From: GCA-002727615 sp964442655
GTDB taxonomy: Bacteria > Pseudomonadota > Alphaproteobacteria > TMED109
Assembly (NCBI GenBank): GCA_964442655.1
Contig: CAYTZM010000002.1
Coordinates: 153,237-217,236, forward strand
DNA length: 64,000 nt
Reading direction: 5' to 3'
The notes under the pieces are model-generated. The model was not told the origin of the DNA, did no database searches, and was given only the letters and a program-made list of their open reading frames with translations. The translations under genes were made by a program, and so were the position numbers. Of the stretch, positions 27,657 to 35,501 are shown piece after piece (position 1 is the stretch's first letter; each line of letters starts with the position of its first letter).

Positions 27657-28592
27657 ATGAATATAAAGATTTGTATAATTGCTTTTTATAAATTTATTAA
27701 AATTAGTAATTTACAACAATTACAAGCAAAAACACAAAAATTAACAAAAAATTTGAATATTAAAGGAACTATATTGATAGCCCCAGAAGGTATAAATGGC
27801 ACAATTGAAGGAAAAACTAAAAATATTAATGCATTCTTAAAATCACTAAGTAAAGATAAAAGATTTAAAGATCTGGAACCTAAATTTTCTTACGCAGATA
27901 AAGATTCTTTTCATAGAATGAAAGTAAGAATAAAGAAAGAAATTGTTACTATTGGCGATACTAGAATTAACCCTAACAAACATATAGGTAAATATATAAA
28001 TCCATTAGATTGGAACAAATTTATTTCTGACCCAGATACAATATTAATTGATACCAGAAATAATTATGAAGTTTCCATAGGAACCTTTAAAAATGCAATT
28101 AATCCTAATACTAAAAGTTTTAGAGAATTTCCTGAGTGGTTTGAAATAAACAAGGACAAGTTAAAAAACAAAAAAATAGCTATGTTTTGTACTGGTGGAA
28201 TAAGATGCGAAAAATCAACTTCATACGCAGTCAAAAATGGTTTTAAAGATGTTTATCTTTTAAAAGGTGGAATATTAAAGTATTTAAAAGACATTCCAAA
28301 AGATAAAAGTCTCTGGAATGGAGAATGTTTTGTCTTTGATCAAAGAGTTTCAATAATTCATGATCTAAAACCTGGAAATTATATAATGTGCCATGCTTGT
28401 CGTATGCCTTTAAAACAAGAAGATAAATTATTAAAAACCTATATTCATGGAGTTTCTTGTAAATTCTGTCATGATAAAAAAAGTGTTAAACATAAAAAAA
28501 GATATGCAGATAGACAAAAACAAGTAGATCTAGCTATGTTAAGAGGTGAAAAGCACATAGGAAAAAAAGTTATTCAGAATAAAAATAACTGA
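27657..28592 (+). CDS. trhO: tRNA uridine(34) hydroxylase TrhO (rhodanese-domain protein)
   Basis: The 311-residue UPF0176 protein has an N-terminal ferredoxin-like part (GTILIAPEGINGTIEG), a central rhodanese domain with catalytic Cys in MFCTGGIRCEKSTSYA and a C-terminal cysteine cluster (CHACRMPL, CKFCHDKK). TrhO/YceA proteins hydroxylate U34 of tRNA as the first step to 5-methoxyuridine or cmo5U. AAGGTG lies just before the start. A GST gene and an alkyltransferase gene follow closely on the same strand. Confidence 0.92.
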   Translation: MNIKICIIAFYKFIKISNLQQLQAKTQKLTKNLNIKGTILIAPEGINGTIEGKTKNINAFLKSLSKDKRFKDLEPKFSYADKDSFHRMKVRIKKEIVTIGDTRINPNKHIGKYINPLDWNKFISDPDTILIDTRNNYEVSIGTFKNAINPNTKSFREFPEWFEINKDKLKNKKIAMFCTGGIRCEKSTSYAVKNGFKDVYLLKGGILKYLKDIPKDKSLWNGECFVFDQRVSIIHDLKPGNYIMCHACRMPLKQEDKLLKTYIHGVSCKFCHDKKSVKHKKRYADRQKQVDLAMLRGEKHIGKKVIQNKNN

Positions 28593-28603
28593 AAGATTAA
28601 TTA

Positions 28604-29275
28604 ATGAATAAATTTCCAATACTATACTCTTTTAGGCGTTGTCCATATGCTATGAGAGCAAGAATATCAATAAAATTATGCAATATAAAAGTTGAATTAA
28701 GAGAAGTTCTACTTAGCCCCCCTCATTCTGAAATGTTAAAAATATCTCCAAAAGGTACTGTGCCTGTTTTATTCTTACCAAATGGAAAAGTAATTGAAGA
28801 GAGTATTGATATTATGGATTGGGCAATAAAAAATAATACAAATAACAAAAAAATATTAAATAATAAAAATATAAAATCTATAAAATCTTTATTAAACACT
28901 TTTGACAGCGAATTTAAATTTAATTTAGATCGCTACAAATATCATAGAAGATATATTAATGAAAATGATATTAAAACCCCAGAATATTATAGAGACAAAT
29001 GCATTAAAAATTTAATTACAATTGAAGAAATCTTAAATAGTAAAAACGAATGGATAACTGGAAACAAAATAAGTTATTTAGATATTGCAATACTACCTTT
29101 TATTAGACAATTCAGAATAGCTAATATGAATTGGTTTGATAATGAACTAAAATTAAACAAGATTAAATTATTGTTAAATAGATTTATAGAATGGAACGTA
29201 TTTTTATCAATTATGAATAAAAATAAATTATGGAATATAAGTGATCCTGCTATATATTTTGGTGAAGATAAATAA
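28604..29275 (+). CDS. Glutathione S-transferase-like protein
   Basis: The 223-residue protein has an N-terminal thioredoxin-like GST domain (YSFRRCPYAMRARISIKL, then SPKGTVPVLFLPNGKVIEES) and an all-helical C-terminal domain. The CPYAMR motif resembles the cysteine-type omega/GrxB-like group, so a thiol-transfer activity is plausible. It lies 11 bp after trhO and 5 bp before the alkyltransferase gene, forming a short operon. Confidence 0.85.
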   Translation: MNKFPILYSFRRCPYAMRARISIKLCNIKVELREVLLSPPHSEMLKISPKGTVPVLFLPNGKVIEESIDIMDWAIKNNTNNKKILNNKNIKSIKSLLNTFDSEFKFNLDRYKYHRRYINENDIKTPEYYRDKCIKNLITIEEILNSKNEWITGNKISYLDIAILPFIRQFRIANMNWFDNELKLNKIKLLLNRFIEWNVFLSIMNKNKLWNISDPAIYFGEDK

Positions 29276-29280
29276 AGACT

Positions 29281-29757
29281 ATGTGTAATCAATCCTACAT
29301 CATATTCAAATCCAAAATTGGTAATATTCTTATAGTTGAAACTAAAAACAAAATAACAAATACTTATTTAACAAAAAAGGCTTTAAGACATTCTAATAAT
29401 AAACTACTTAATAATGCAAAATCTCAAATTAATGATTATTTTAATAATAAAAGAAAAATATTTAATATTCCTCTTAATCCAAATGGCACTCAATTTCAAA
29501 ATAAAGTATGGAATGCATTAATAAATATTCCATATGGTTCTATTAGTACTTATTTAGATATCGCAAAAAAATTAAACACTTCACCTAGAGCTGTTGGAAA
29601 GGCATGCGGAACAAACCCAATATTAATATTTATCCCTTGTCATAGAATTATTTCAGTAACTAACAAATTAACTGGATTTTCAGCACTTGGCGGCCTTAAA
29701 ACAAAAAAAAAACTTTTAAACCATGAAAATTTAAGTTTTAATAAAATAATCTCTTAG
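29281..29757 (+). CDS. ogt: Methylated-DNA--protein-cysteine S-methyltransferase
   Basis: The 158-residue suicide DNA-repair protein transfers alkyl groups from O6-alkylguanine to its cysteine. The active-site FIPCHRII, the upstream helix-turn-helix FQNKVWNALINIPYGSISTY and SPRAVGKACGTNP are all present. It lacks the Ada regulatory domain, so it is the Ogt/MGMT single-domain type. It is the last gene of the trhO-GST-ogt run. Confidence 0.93.
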   Translation: MCNQSYIIFKSKIGNILIVETKNKITNTYLTKKALRHSNNKLLNNAKSQINDYFNNKRKIFNIPLNPNGTQFQNKVWNALINIPYGSISTYLDIAKKLNTSPRAVGKACGTNPILIFIPCHRIISVTNKLTGFSALGGLKTKKKLLNHENLSFNKIIS

Positions 29758-29896
29758 ACTAGCAAATATTACGAACCAATAATACCTAATCTTATTTAAT
29801 AAACCCTTTTTTAATTTTAATTCGTTATACTTATCTAATCCACACTGAGTTTTTATAAATTTATTCAAAAATCACTCACAATTTATTAAAGAAAAA

Positions 29897-30325
29897 TTAT
29901 TTAACATATTTCTTGGGCATCTGAGGATTATTTATAGGGTTTGTATCATGTTTTGATATCCTAATAAATAAATTTTTATCAACAATAGTTTTTAAATTTT
30001 TTTCAATTTTATCTGCAACACACTTAGCATAAACAGCCTCATTATTAATATAAACAGTATAAGAATTTTTATATTTTAGAACTTTGTTTTCATCCTCTAA
30101 ACAGTCTTTAGTCCATTTATACAAAGGATAATTATCAACTCCGTTTTTTTCTGCTTCTCTTACATACCCCATAAACCCATCATATTGACTTAATAATTCA
30201 GCCTTATGTTTTACCAAAATATTATTTAATAAAATTTTCTGAGAATTTTCTATTGTTGAATTAAACATTTTACTAAACTCCGAAGAAAAATAAACTCTTA
30301 TTTGATATAATAATTTTTCATTCAT
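29897..30325 (-). CDS. Hypothetical protein
   Basis: I do not recognise this 142-residue protein. It has no signal peptide or membrane segment and a mostly helical, Lys/Asn-rich composition with two cysteines (KDCLED, AKCVADK). It lies 37 bp upstream of fcl on the opposite side from gmd and the same strand, so it may read into that operon. The frame is uninterrupted and starts with ATG; coding status is probable, function unknown. The 140 bp before it hold nothing I can name. Confidence 0.55.
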   Translation of the reverse strand: MNEKLLYQIRVYFSSEFSKMFNSTIENSQKILLNNILVKHKAELLSQYDGFMGYVREAEKNGVDNYPLYKWTKDCLEDENKVLKYKNSYTVYINNEAVYAKCVADKIEKNLKTIVDKNLFIRISKHDTNPINNPQMPKKYVK

Positions 30326-30362
30326 TGTTTATCCATAAAAAAATTATATAACTCTATTTTTA

Positions 30363-31331
30363 CTAAACCCGTCTAACATTATTATAATTGTCGCTATACC
30401 ATTTATAAGCACTTGCCAGTCCGTCATTTAAATTAATACTATGTTTCCAACCTAATTTATTAATCTTACTTAAATCCATAACTTTTCTTGGCATACCATC
30501 TGGAGATTTATTATCAAATATTATTTTTCCTCTCCAACCAGAAATATTTTTTATAATTGCAGCAAATTCTTTAATAGATATTTCTTGAGCACTTCCTATA
30601 TTTATTGGTTCCTCATTACTATAATTCTCCATAATAAAAACTAAGCCATCCGCTAGATCATCTACATTAAGAAAATCTCTATATGGTTTCCCTGTACCCC
30701 ATAAAACTACTTCCTTATGTCCTTCCTTTACTGCTTTATAAAATTTTGCTATTAAAGCTGCTACTACATGACTATTTTTAGGATGAAAATTATCCCCTAT
30801 ACCATATAAATTTGTAGGCATTACAGATATATAGTCTAAATTATATTGCTTCCTATAAGCTTGACAAAGCTTTACTCCAGCAATTTTAGCTACAGCATAA
30901 GATTCATTAGTATTTTCTAAAGGCCCAGTGAGCAAAGAACTTTCTTTAAGAGGTTGTTTTGCATTTTTAGGATATATACAACTAGAGCCTAAAAACATTA
31001 ATTTTTTTATATTATGTTTATAAGCATTAGATATTATAGAATTTTGTATAGACAAATTCTCATGTAAAAAATCAACTGGATAAGTGTCATTTGCATAAAT
31101 TCCTCCTACTTTTGCAGCTGCCATAAAAACTGTGTCAGGTTTATATCTTTCAAACCAATTATCGACTGCTTCAATATTACGAAGATCTAATTCATGCGAA
31201 CTTACTGTTAAACATTCACAATTTATCTTTTTTAGTTTTCTTATTATAGCACTACCTACCATACCTGTATGACCTGCTACAAAAACTTTTTTTCCTATTA
31301 AGTTGTATTTTAATTTCCTAAAATTACTCAA
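30363..31331 (-). CDS. fcl: GDP-L-fucose synthase
   Basis: The 322-residue epimerase/reductase converts GDP-4-keto-6-deoxymannose to GDP-L-fucose. It has the NADP loop FVAGHTGMVGSAI, AAAKVGGIYANDTYP, the catalytic YAVAK and the typical PTNLYGIGDNF. Its ATG overlaps the gmd stop by four bases, and the two enzymes act consecutively. The product would be used for a fucosylated envelope glycan. Confidence 0.94.
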   Translation of the reverse strand: MSNFRKLKYNLIGKKVFVAGHTGMVGSAIIRKLKKINCECLTVSSHELDLRNIEAVDNWFERYKPDTVFMAAAKVGGIYANDTYPVDFLHENLSIQNSIISNAYKHNIKKLMFLGSSCIYPKNAKQPLKESSLLTGPLENTNESYAVAKIAGVKLCQAYRKQYNLDYISVMPTNLYGIGDNFHPKNSHVVAALIAKFYKAVKEGHKEVVLWGTGKPYRDFLNVDDLADGLVFIMENYSNEEPINIGSAQEISIKEFAAIIKNISGWRGKIIFDNKSPDGMPRKVMDLSKINKLGWKHSINLNDGLASAYKWYSDNYNNVRRV

Positions 31332-32404
31332 TCTTGTATTCCAAAACGTCTTGTTTTTTGTTCCAATTCAACTAATTTAATATCCTCATTAACCATTTCA
31401 GAAACTAAATCATTAAAAGTAATTTTTGCCTTCCAATTTAATTCTTTTTTTGCTTTAGTTGAATCTCCAATTAAATAATTAACATCTGTCGGTCTAAAAT
31501 ATCTTGAATCTACTTCCACTAAAATTTTATTATTTAATGCACTACAGCCTACTTCTTTTACACCTTTCCCTTTCCATATAATTTTTTCATTAATTTCTAA
31601 AAAAGCTAATTCTATAAATTTCCTTACAGAGTGAGATTTTCCAGTTGCAAGTACAAAATCATCTGGCTTAGAATGTTGCATCATAAGCCACATACCTTCT
31701 ACATAATCTCTTGCATGACCCCAATCCCTCTTTGCATCTAAATTACCAATATATAACTTATCTTGAAGACCAAGTTTAATTGCTGCTACAGCACGTGTAA
31801 TTTTTCTAGTTACAAAAGTTTCTCCTCTTATAGGACTTTCATGGTTAAATAAAATTCCATTACAAGCAAATATTTTATAAGCTAATCGATAATTCTTTGT
31901 TATCCAATAAGCATATAACTTAGCTACCGCATATGGTGAAGTCGGTGAAAAACCAGTAACTTCATTCTGTGGTATAACATCACTATTTCCATATAATTCA
32001 GAAGTAGAAGCTTGGTAAAACCTAATATTTTTCTCAATATTAAGAATTTTAATAGCTTCTAATAATCTTAAAGTCCCTAAGCCATCAGCATTAGCAGTAT
32101 ATTCTGGTGTTTCAAAGCTTACTTTTACATGACTTTGAGCAGCTAGGTTATACACTTCATCAGGGTTAATTTTTTGCATTAAACTGATTAAATTAGTTGC
32201 ATCAGTCATGTCTCCGTAATGAAGATGAAACCTAACATTATCTGAGTGTGGATCTTGATATAATTGATCTATTCTACTAGTATTAAATGAAGATGATCTT
32301 CTTTTGATACCATGTACAATATATCCTTTATCTAATAAAAATTTAGACAAATAAGCGCCATCTTGACCAGTAATACCTGTTATTAATGCTATTTTATTTT
32401 TCAT
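31328..32404 (-). CDS. gmd: GDP-mannose 4,6-dehydratase
   Basis: The 358-residue SDR-type dehydratase makes GDP-4-keto-6-deoxy-D-mannose. Visible are the nucleotide loop ITGITGQDGAYLSKFLL, the signature RRSSSFNTSRID, YQASTSELYGN, the YAVAK active site and FNHESPIRGETFVTRKI. It is the first gene of the gmd-fcl pair. Its sequence is one of the better conserved in this region. Confidence 0.96.
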   Translation of the reverse strand: MKNKIALITGITGQDGAYLSKFLLDKGYIVHGIKRRSSSFNTSRIDQLYQDPHSDNVRFHLHYGDMTDATNLISLMQKINPDEVYNLAAQSHVKVSFETPEYTANADGLGTLRLLEAIKILNIEKNIRFYQASTSELYGNSDVIPQNEVTGFSPTSPYAVAKLYAYWITKNYRLAYKIFACNGILFNHESPIRGETFVTRKITRAVAAIKLGLQDKLYIGNLDAKRDWGHARDYVEGMWLMMQHSKPDDFVLATGKSHSVRKFIELAFLEINEKIIWKGKGVKEVGCSALNNKILVEVDSRYFRPTDVNYLIGDSTKAKKELNWKAKITFNDLVSEMVNEDIKLVELEQKTRRFGIQD

Positions 32405-32448
32405 ACCTAAACATATAATTTTATAATTAATAAAGGAAGATTTAATTA

Positions 32449-32856
32449 TTATAAATTCTTGCCATACTCTATAATAGAATTAATATTATCAGGTTGTATT
32501 TCAATCCATCTCACAAAACAAGATTCATAAGACATTAAAACATACCAATTAGATTGTTCATAATTTGGCCAAATTATAACTGTATCAAAAAGGATATTCT
32601 CCTTATCTTTATAACCTTTTATAAAATTAGCCAAAGTATCTTTAACTATTTTTATACCAATTATCTCTGGTTGTTCAATTTTTCCATTTCTTAATACTGA
32701 AGCTAATGACTGGCAATCCAATTTATTAGTATCTACATAATCACTCTCAGATAAAATTTCAATATCCCAAGTCGCTACATACCCAGCAGGCACTTCCTCA
32801 GAAAATAATACAAGAGGGCAACTTATAAATATTAATAATATTAAAACAGTTTTCAT
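32449..32856 (-). CDS. Exported protein of unknown function
   Basis: I do not recognise this 135-residue protein. It has a signal peptide (MKTVLILLIFISCPLVLFS) and a soluble mature domain with two or three cysteines and several Trp residues. An AAGGAA-like ribosome binding site lies just upstream of the ATG. It lies between gmd and the Fur-box locus on the same strand as both. A periplasmic location is likely. Confidence 0.6.
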   Translation of the reverse strand: MKTVLILLIFISCPLVLFSEEVPAGYVATWDIEILSESDYVDTNKLDCQSLASVLRNGKIEQPEIIGIKIVKDTLANFIKGYKDKENILFDTVIIWPNYEQSNWYVLMSYESCFVRWIEIQPDNINSIIEYGKNL

Positions 32857-32913
32857 AGAAATTCCTTTTAAAAGTTATAATATTATAATGTCTAAATATA
32901 TAAAACTTATAAT

Positions 32914-33162
32914 TTAATTTACTAACCTTAAATAGTCTTTACCATTTTTTTTAGTGTTATTCTTTTTTTCAGGACGGGTATTTATATTTTTTAATATATT
33001 ATCCCAAGTTGAACCAATTCTTTTAAATTTTATATATATACTTTTTTCAGCATTAATGTCTTTAGCAATATTATTAAATAATTGATTTAAAGTATTGACT
33101 GTTTTCTCTTCTTTTAATTTTTTATCATTATCATTAATTTCTATAACAAATATTTTCTTCAT
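32914..33162 (-). CDS. Small lysine-rich protein downstream of a Fur-like box
   Basis: This 82-residue protein of unknown function starts at ATG 33162, preceded by GAGGAT; a longer frame to 33207 would run through the operator and lacks a ribosome binding site. It is rich in Lys, Asn and Ile, has no signal peptide and a basic tail (KKNNTKKNGKDY). The palindromic Fur-like box (33180-33200) lies 18 bases upstream, so it is probably made under iron limitation. A possible promoter on this strand is TTAACA (33212-33217), 18 bp, GACAAT (33188-33193), the latter inside the box. Confidence 0.55.
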   Translation of the reverse strand: MKKIFVIEINDNDKKLKEEKTVNTLNQLFNNIAKDINAEKSIYIKFKRIGSTWDNILKNINTRPEKKNNTKKNGKDYLRLVN

Positions 33163-33179
33163 ATTATCCTCATTTAATT

Positions 33180-33200
33180 TGAGAATGATTGTCATTCTCA
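33180..33200. promoter_or_regulatory. Fur-like operator (perfect 9-3-9 inverted repeat)
   Basis: TGAGAATGA-TTG-TCATTCTCA is a perfect 9-bp inverted repeat with a 3-bp centre. Its inner 19 bp match the classical Fur box GATAATGATAATCATTATC at 15 positions, and it can be read as two overlapping 7-1-7 half-site pairs. It lies between two divergent transcription units: the small protein gene on the minus strand and a consensus promoter on the plus strand whose -35 begins at 33201. Bound Fur would block both. Confidence 0.75.
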
Positions 33201-33229
33201 TTGACATGTGTTGTTAAATATTCTATATA
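33201..33229 (+). promoter_or_regulatory. Sigma-70 promoter of the candidate small RNA
   Basis: TTGACA (33201-33206) is followed after exactly 17 bp by TATATA (33224-33229). The -35 is perfect and abuts the Fur-like box. Transcription should begin near 33236. No credible gene starts soon after it: DehI begins at 33411, beyond a terminator. Confidence 0.7.
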
Positions 33230-33235
33230 TTATTC

Positions 33236-33362
33236 GTAAGGCAAAATCTAGTTTCCTCCCAAAAAACTTATTAACCTTACTATATAATAAAGAAATTGCT
33301 GAATACCTCCAGAATTCTTTATTAAAAAAAGAGCAAATGATTACCTCCATTTGCTCTTTTTT
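33236..33362 (+). ncRNA. Candidate Fur-regulated small RNA with three CCUCC loops
   Basis: Between the promoter and a T-tract lie about 127 bases that can fold into three successive hairpins. Stem 1 is GTAAGG/CCTTAC (33236-33241 with 33275-33280), stem 2 is TAATAAAGAA/TTCTTTATTA (33285-33294 with 33315-33324), stem 3 is GAGCAAATG/CATTTGCTC (33331-33339 with 33348-33356). CCTCC occurs three times, at 33255-33259, 33306-33310 and 33344-33348, the first two in the loops and the third in the loop and first base of the terminator stem. CCUCC is complementary to Shine-Dalgarno sequences, so translational repression is the natural guess. The start is predicted, not measured. Confidence 0.65.
33324..33362 (+). 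terminator. Intrinsic terminator of the candidate small RNA
   Basis: A perfect 9-bp stem (33331-33339 with 33348-33356) with loop ATTACCTC is flanked by an A-tract (33324-33330) and a T-tract (33357-33362). It is the most convincing Rho-independent terminator on the plus strand in the window. The complementary tracts make it potentially bidirectional. Confidence 0.82.
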
Positions 33363-33410
33363 AATATATTATTTAACATTAAATGAAATAATATTTAAAA
33401 GGAAATAAAA

Positions 33411-34241
33411 CTGAAAAACAACGATTTTTTATATAATCCAGTAACGGCAATAGATGAGAATAAAGCACCTAAAGATATTGCTAAGATATTTTTAGATATA
33501 AGAAATACTATGGGAATTCCATTAATAACGTCTATTTGGAGAGGTTTAGCAGAAGTAGATGATAGCCTAAAAAAAGTTTGGAATTTAGCTAGGCCAATAT
33601 ATCTTACCGGAGAACCTGAATATATTTATAAAAATATGTTTAAACAAATATCCTTTTACTCACCTGCTGAATTAAGACCTGAAGAATTAAAAAAAAACAA
33701 CTTAAATCAAAAAGATTTAAAAAATATAAAACATATATTAAAGGTCTATAATCGCTCAAATACAATGAATTTAATAACCTTATCTGCATTAGTTAAAGTT
33801 AATTTTAGTTATGACATAGATATAAAAGAAAAAGAACGCAGTTCTTTAAATTATAAATTACCAGATTTACTAGGAAAAAATGAAATTAAAAAAGAAACAT
33901 GGAAAATTATTAAGCGCGTAAATTTATATGGAACAAGTAATGGATTAAACTCACATGTTGCTACTTTATGGAGACATTTAGCTCCTTGGCCTAATTTTTT
34001 ATTATTAATTGATAAAAATTTAAAACCTTTAAATGAAAATGGACTAATTAACCAATCTTTAAATATTACAGTAGATTATATAAATAATAATGGAATTATC
34101 TTAATAAAAAGTAAAAAACTTAATAATGATATAAATAAACTAGCTATTAACATAATTTCTAATTATGTAAAATCAAAACACCAAGTAGTGAGAATGGTAA
34201 CACTAGGTAATATTATAGAAAAATGGATAGAAAAAATTTAA
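33411..34241 (+). CDS. DehI-family (haloacid dehalogenase group I-like) protein, CTG start
   Basis: Homology to the DehI family begins upstream of the first ATG (33510): the frame from 33411 reads NDFLYNPVTAIDENKAP, then DIRNTMGIPLITSIWRGLA, matching the DehI N-terminus. The only start with a ribosome binding site (AAAGGA, 33398-33403) is CTG at 33411; an in-frame stop lies at 33396. The 276-residue product has the two-repeat helical length of DehI. In the second repeat GTSNGLNSHV replaces the GPASDFQAL stretch that holds the catalytic Asp in the dehalogenase, so hydrolytic dehalogenation is doubtful. Function unknown. Confidence 0.72.
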   Translation: MKNNDFLYNPVTAIDENKAPKDIAKIFLDIRNTMGIPLITSIWRGLAEVDDSLKKVWNLARPIYLTGEPEYIYKNMFKQISFYSPAELRPEELKKNNLNQKDLKNIKHILKVYNRSNTMNLITLSALVKVNFSYDIDIKEKERSSLNYKLPDLLGKNEIKKETWKIIKRVNLYGTSNGLNSHVATLWRHLAPWPNFLLLIDKNLKPLNENGLINQSLNITVDYINNNGIILIKSKKLNNDINKLAINIISNYVKSKHQVVRMVTLGNIIEKWIEKI

Positions 34242-34262
34242 TATTAATTAGCAGATTAATAT
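34241..34262. terminator. Weak AT-rich hairpin between convergent genes
   Basis: ATATTAAT (34241-34248) and ATTAATAT (34255-34262) form a perfect 8-bp stem around TAGCAG, beginning at the last base of the DehI stop. On the minus strand the stem is followed by AAATTTTTT, so it could end the YwqK-like transcript. All stem pairs are A-T, so termination strength is uncertain. Confidence 0.35.
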
Positions 34263-34271
34263 AATAGTTTA

Positions 34272-34844
34272 TTAATGATGTGGTCTTGATAAATTGAGGC
34301 CATCTTTGTAGATCTCAGTTTTTTCTAACTGACCATTCTCATAATATACTAACCTTTCACCTTCTAATTTACCATTTACATAATTATTCTTAATCCATAA
34401 CTGTCCATTCTTATAATAATAAAAAATTTCTCCTTCTAATTTACCACCTTTATAATTTCTTTTTTCCTTTAACTCACCAGTATCATAATAAGTAAAATAC
34501 TCTCCTTCTTCCTTATCATTTTTGTAATTTCTTTTATATTTTAATTGACCTTCTTTATAATACTCTAAATATTCTCCTTCCCATTTACCATTTTTCAAAT
34601 TAGCTTTTTCTTTTATTTGGCCATTCTCATAATAATATAAAAATTCACCATTTAATTTACCATTTTTATAATTACCTTTACTCATCAACTGGCCATTCTC
34701 ATAATATTCTTCCAAATCTCCATGAGGTTTGCCATTTTTAAAATTCCCTATTAAATGTCCAGTAACTTCTCCTGTGAAAGGTTCATTAGAATTCCTCTCG
34801 TAATACAATCCATCTTTTTCTATTAAATCGCCAATATTTAGCAT
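34272..34844 (-). CDS. YwqK-family / MORN-variant repeat protein 1
   Basis: The protein (about 190 residues from ATG 34844) consists of seven or so 23-residue repeats of the type YYENGQLxxKxNYKNGKxEGE, the MORN_2 variant seen in proteins labelled YwqK antitoxins. The opening DGLYYERNSNEPFTGEVTG is the family's usual first unit. An ATG at 34904 would add 20 residues but runs through a glmS-end repeat, so I prefer 34844. It lacks a signal peptide, unlike its paralogue at 35502-36098. No toxin gene is adjacent, and the antitoxin label should not be taken as function. Confidence 0.78.
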   Translation of the reverse strand: MLNIGDLIEKDGLYYERNSNEPFTGEVTGHLIGNFKNGKPHGDLEEYYENGQLMSKGNYKNGKLNGEFLYYYENGQIKEKANLKNGKWEGEYLEYYKEGQLKYKRNYKNDKEEGEYFTYYDTGELKEKRNYKGGKLEGEIFYYYKNGQLWIKNNYVNGKLEGERLVYYENGQLEKTEIYKDGLNLSRPHH

Positions 34845-34846
34845 AA

Positions 34847-34920
34847 ATACTCCACAGTGTCCGATTGTTTTCCTTTGACCGTAACAAATTACCACAAATT
34901 CCAAAGGTTTATAGTAGAAA
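34847..34920 (-). repeat. glmS-terminus repeat, copy G (degenerate)
   Basis: On the minus strand 34864-34847 reads TCGGACACTGTGGAGTAT, encoding S-D-T-V-E-Y, a degraded match to the glmS end with the stop lost. The next ~55 bases match copy F (CCTTTGACCGTAACAA, then CACAAATTC and GGTTTA), so the shared unit is longer than the glmS codons. It lies immediately before the first YwqK-like gene. Confidence 0.65.
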
Positions 34921-34974
34921 TTTTGGTTTTTATTATTTTTGTTATATAATTACATACTTTTTAAGGAGGGAAAG

Positions 34975-35265
34975 ATGGTAATTGTTATATTAGAATTAAA
35001 AGCAAAAGAAGGCACTGGAAATGACCTTATTGAAATGATGAAAGGTGCATTTCCAGACACACGTGCTTATGAAGGAAATATCGACATAATTGCTCTTCAA
35101 AACCAAGACGACCCAGACTCTATTATTGCTTATGAACGCTGGGAAACAAGAGAGCATTATGAAAAATATCTCGCTTGGAGAACTGAGACTGGTGTTATAG
35201 ATGCAATAAAAGATGCAACTATTGGAGAACCTAGCATAAGATATTTCAATGTAACTGATGCTTAA
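34975..35265 (+). CDS. Antibiotic-biosynthesis-monooxygenase-fold protein (YgiN-like)
   Basis: The 96-residue ABM-domain protein starts at ATG 34975 just after GGAGGG; a frame from 34939 lacks this signal. It has the dimeric ferredoxin-like pattern MVIVILELKAKEGTGNDL, YEGNIDI and IIAYERWETREHYEKYLAW. Related small proteins are quinol or flavin-independent monooxygenases, but many have no known substrate. It is a plus-strand cargo gene between repeat copies G and H. Confidence 0.82.
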   Translation: MVIVILELKAKEGTGNDLIEMMKGAFPDTRAYEGNIDIIALQNQDDPDSIIAYERWETREHYEKYLAWRTETGVIDAIKDATIGEPSIRYFNVTDA

Positions 35266-35440
35266 TATTTGATTTTTAGAAAAAATATCCTGTAGAAGAA
35301 AACTACTCCACAGTGACTAAATGTTTTCTCTATAGGGTATTTATTTAGCAATTAAATCAAGGGTTTACAATAGATTTTTACGTTTAATATATCTCTGTTG
35401 TACTTAGTTAACTCTGTTAGTTTTAGTGAGGTAAAATTCT
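35266..35440 (-). repeat. glmS-terminus repeat, copy H with flanking blocks
   Basis: Minus strand 35320-35303 reads TTAGTCACTGTGGAGTAG (L-V-T-V-E-stop), close to native glmS. Downstream in that orientation is TTTCTAAAAATCAAA, shared with copies D and E. On the other side, GGGTTTACAAT and ATATATCTCTGTTG plus TTAGTTAACTCT (around 35383-35420) are shared with copy F. It separates the ABM gene from the second YwqK-like gene. Confidence 0.72.
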
Positions 35441-35501
35441 ATTAGTATTAGGGTTTTAGGAAGGTGTCTCAGGGTGTTATGGTGTCTATTAACTTATCGT
35501 C

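Noticed and set aside
33208..33408. 66-codon plus-strand frame
   Set aside because: It starts at the promoter, has no ribosome binding site, spans the three hairpins and the terminator, and has no protein-like composition; the RNA explanation fits better.
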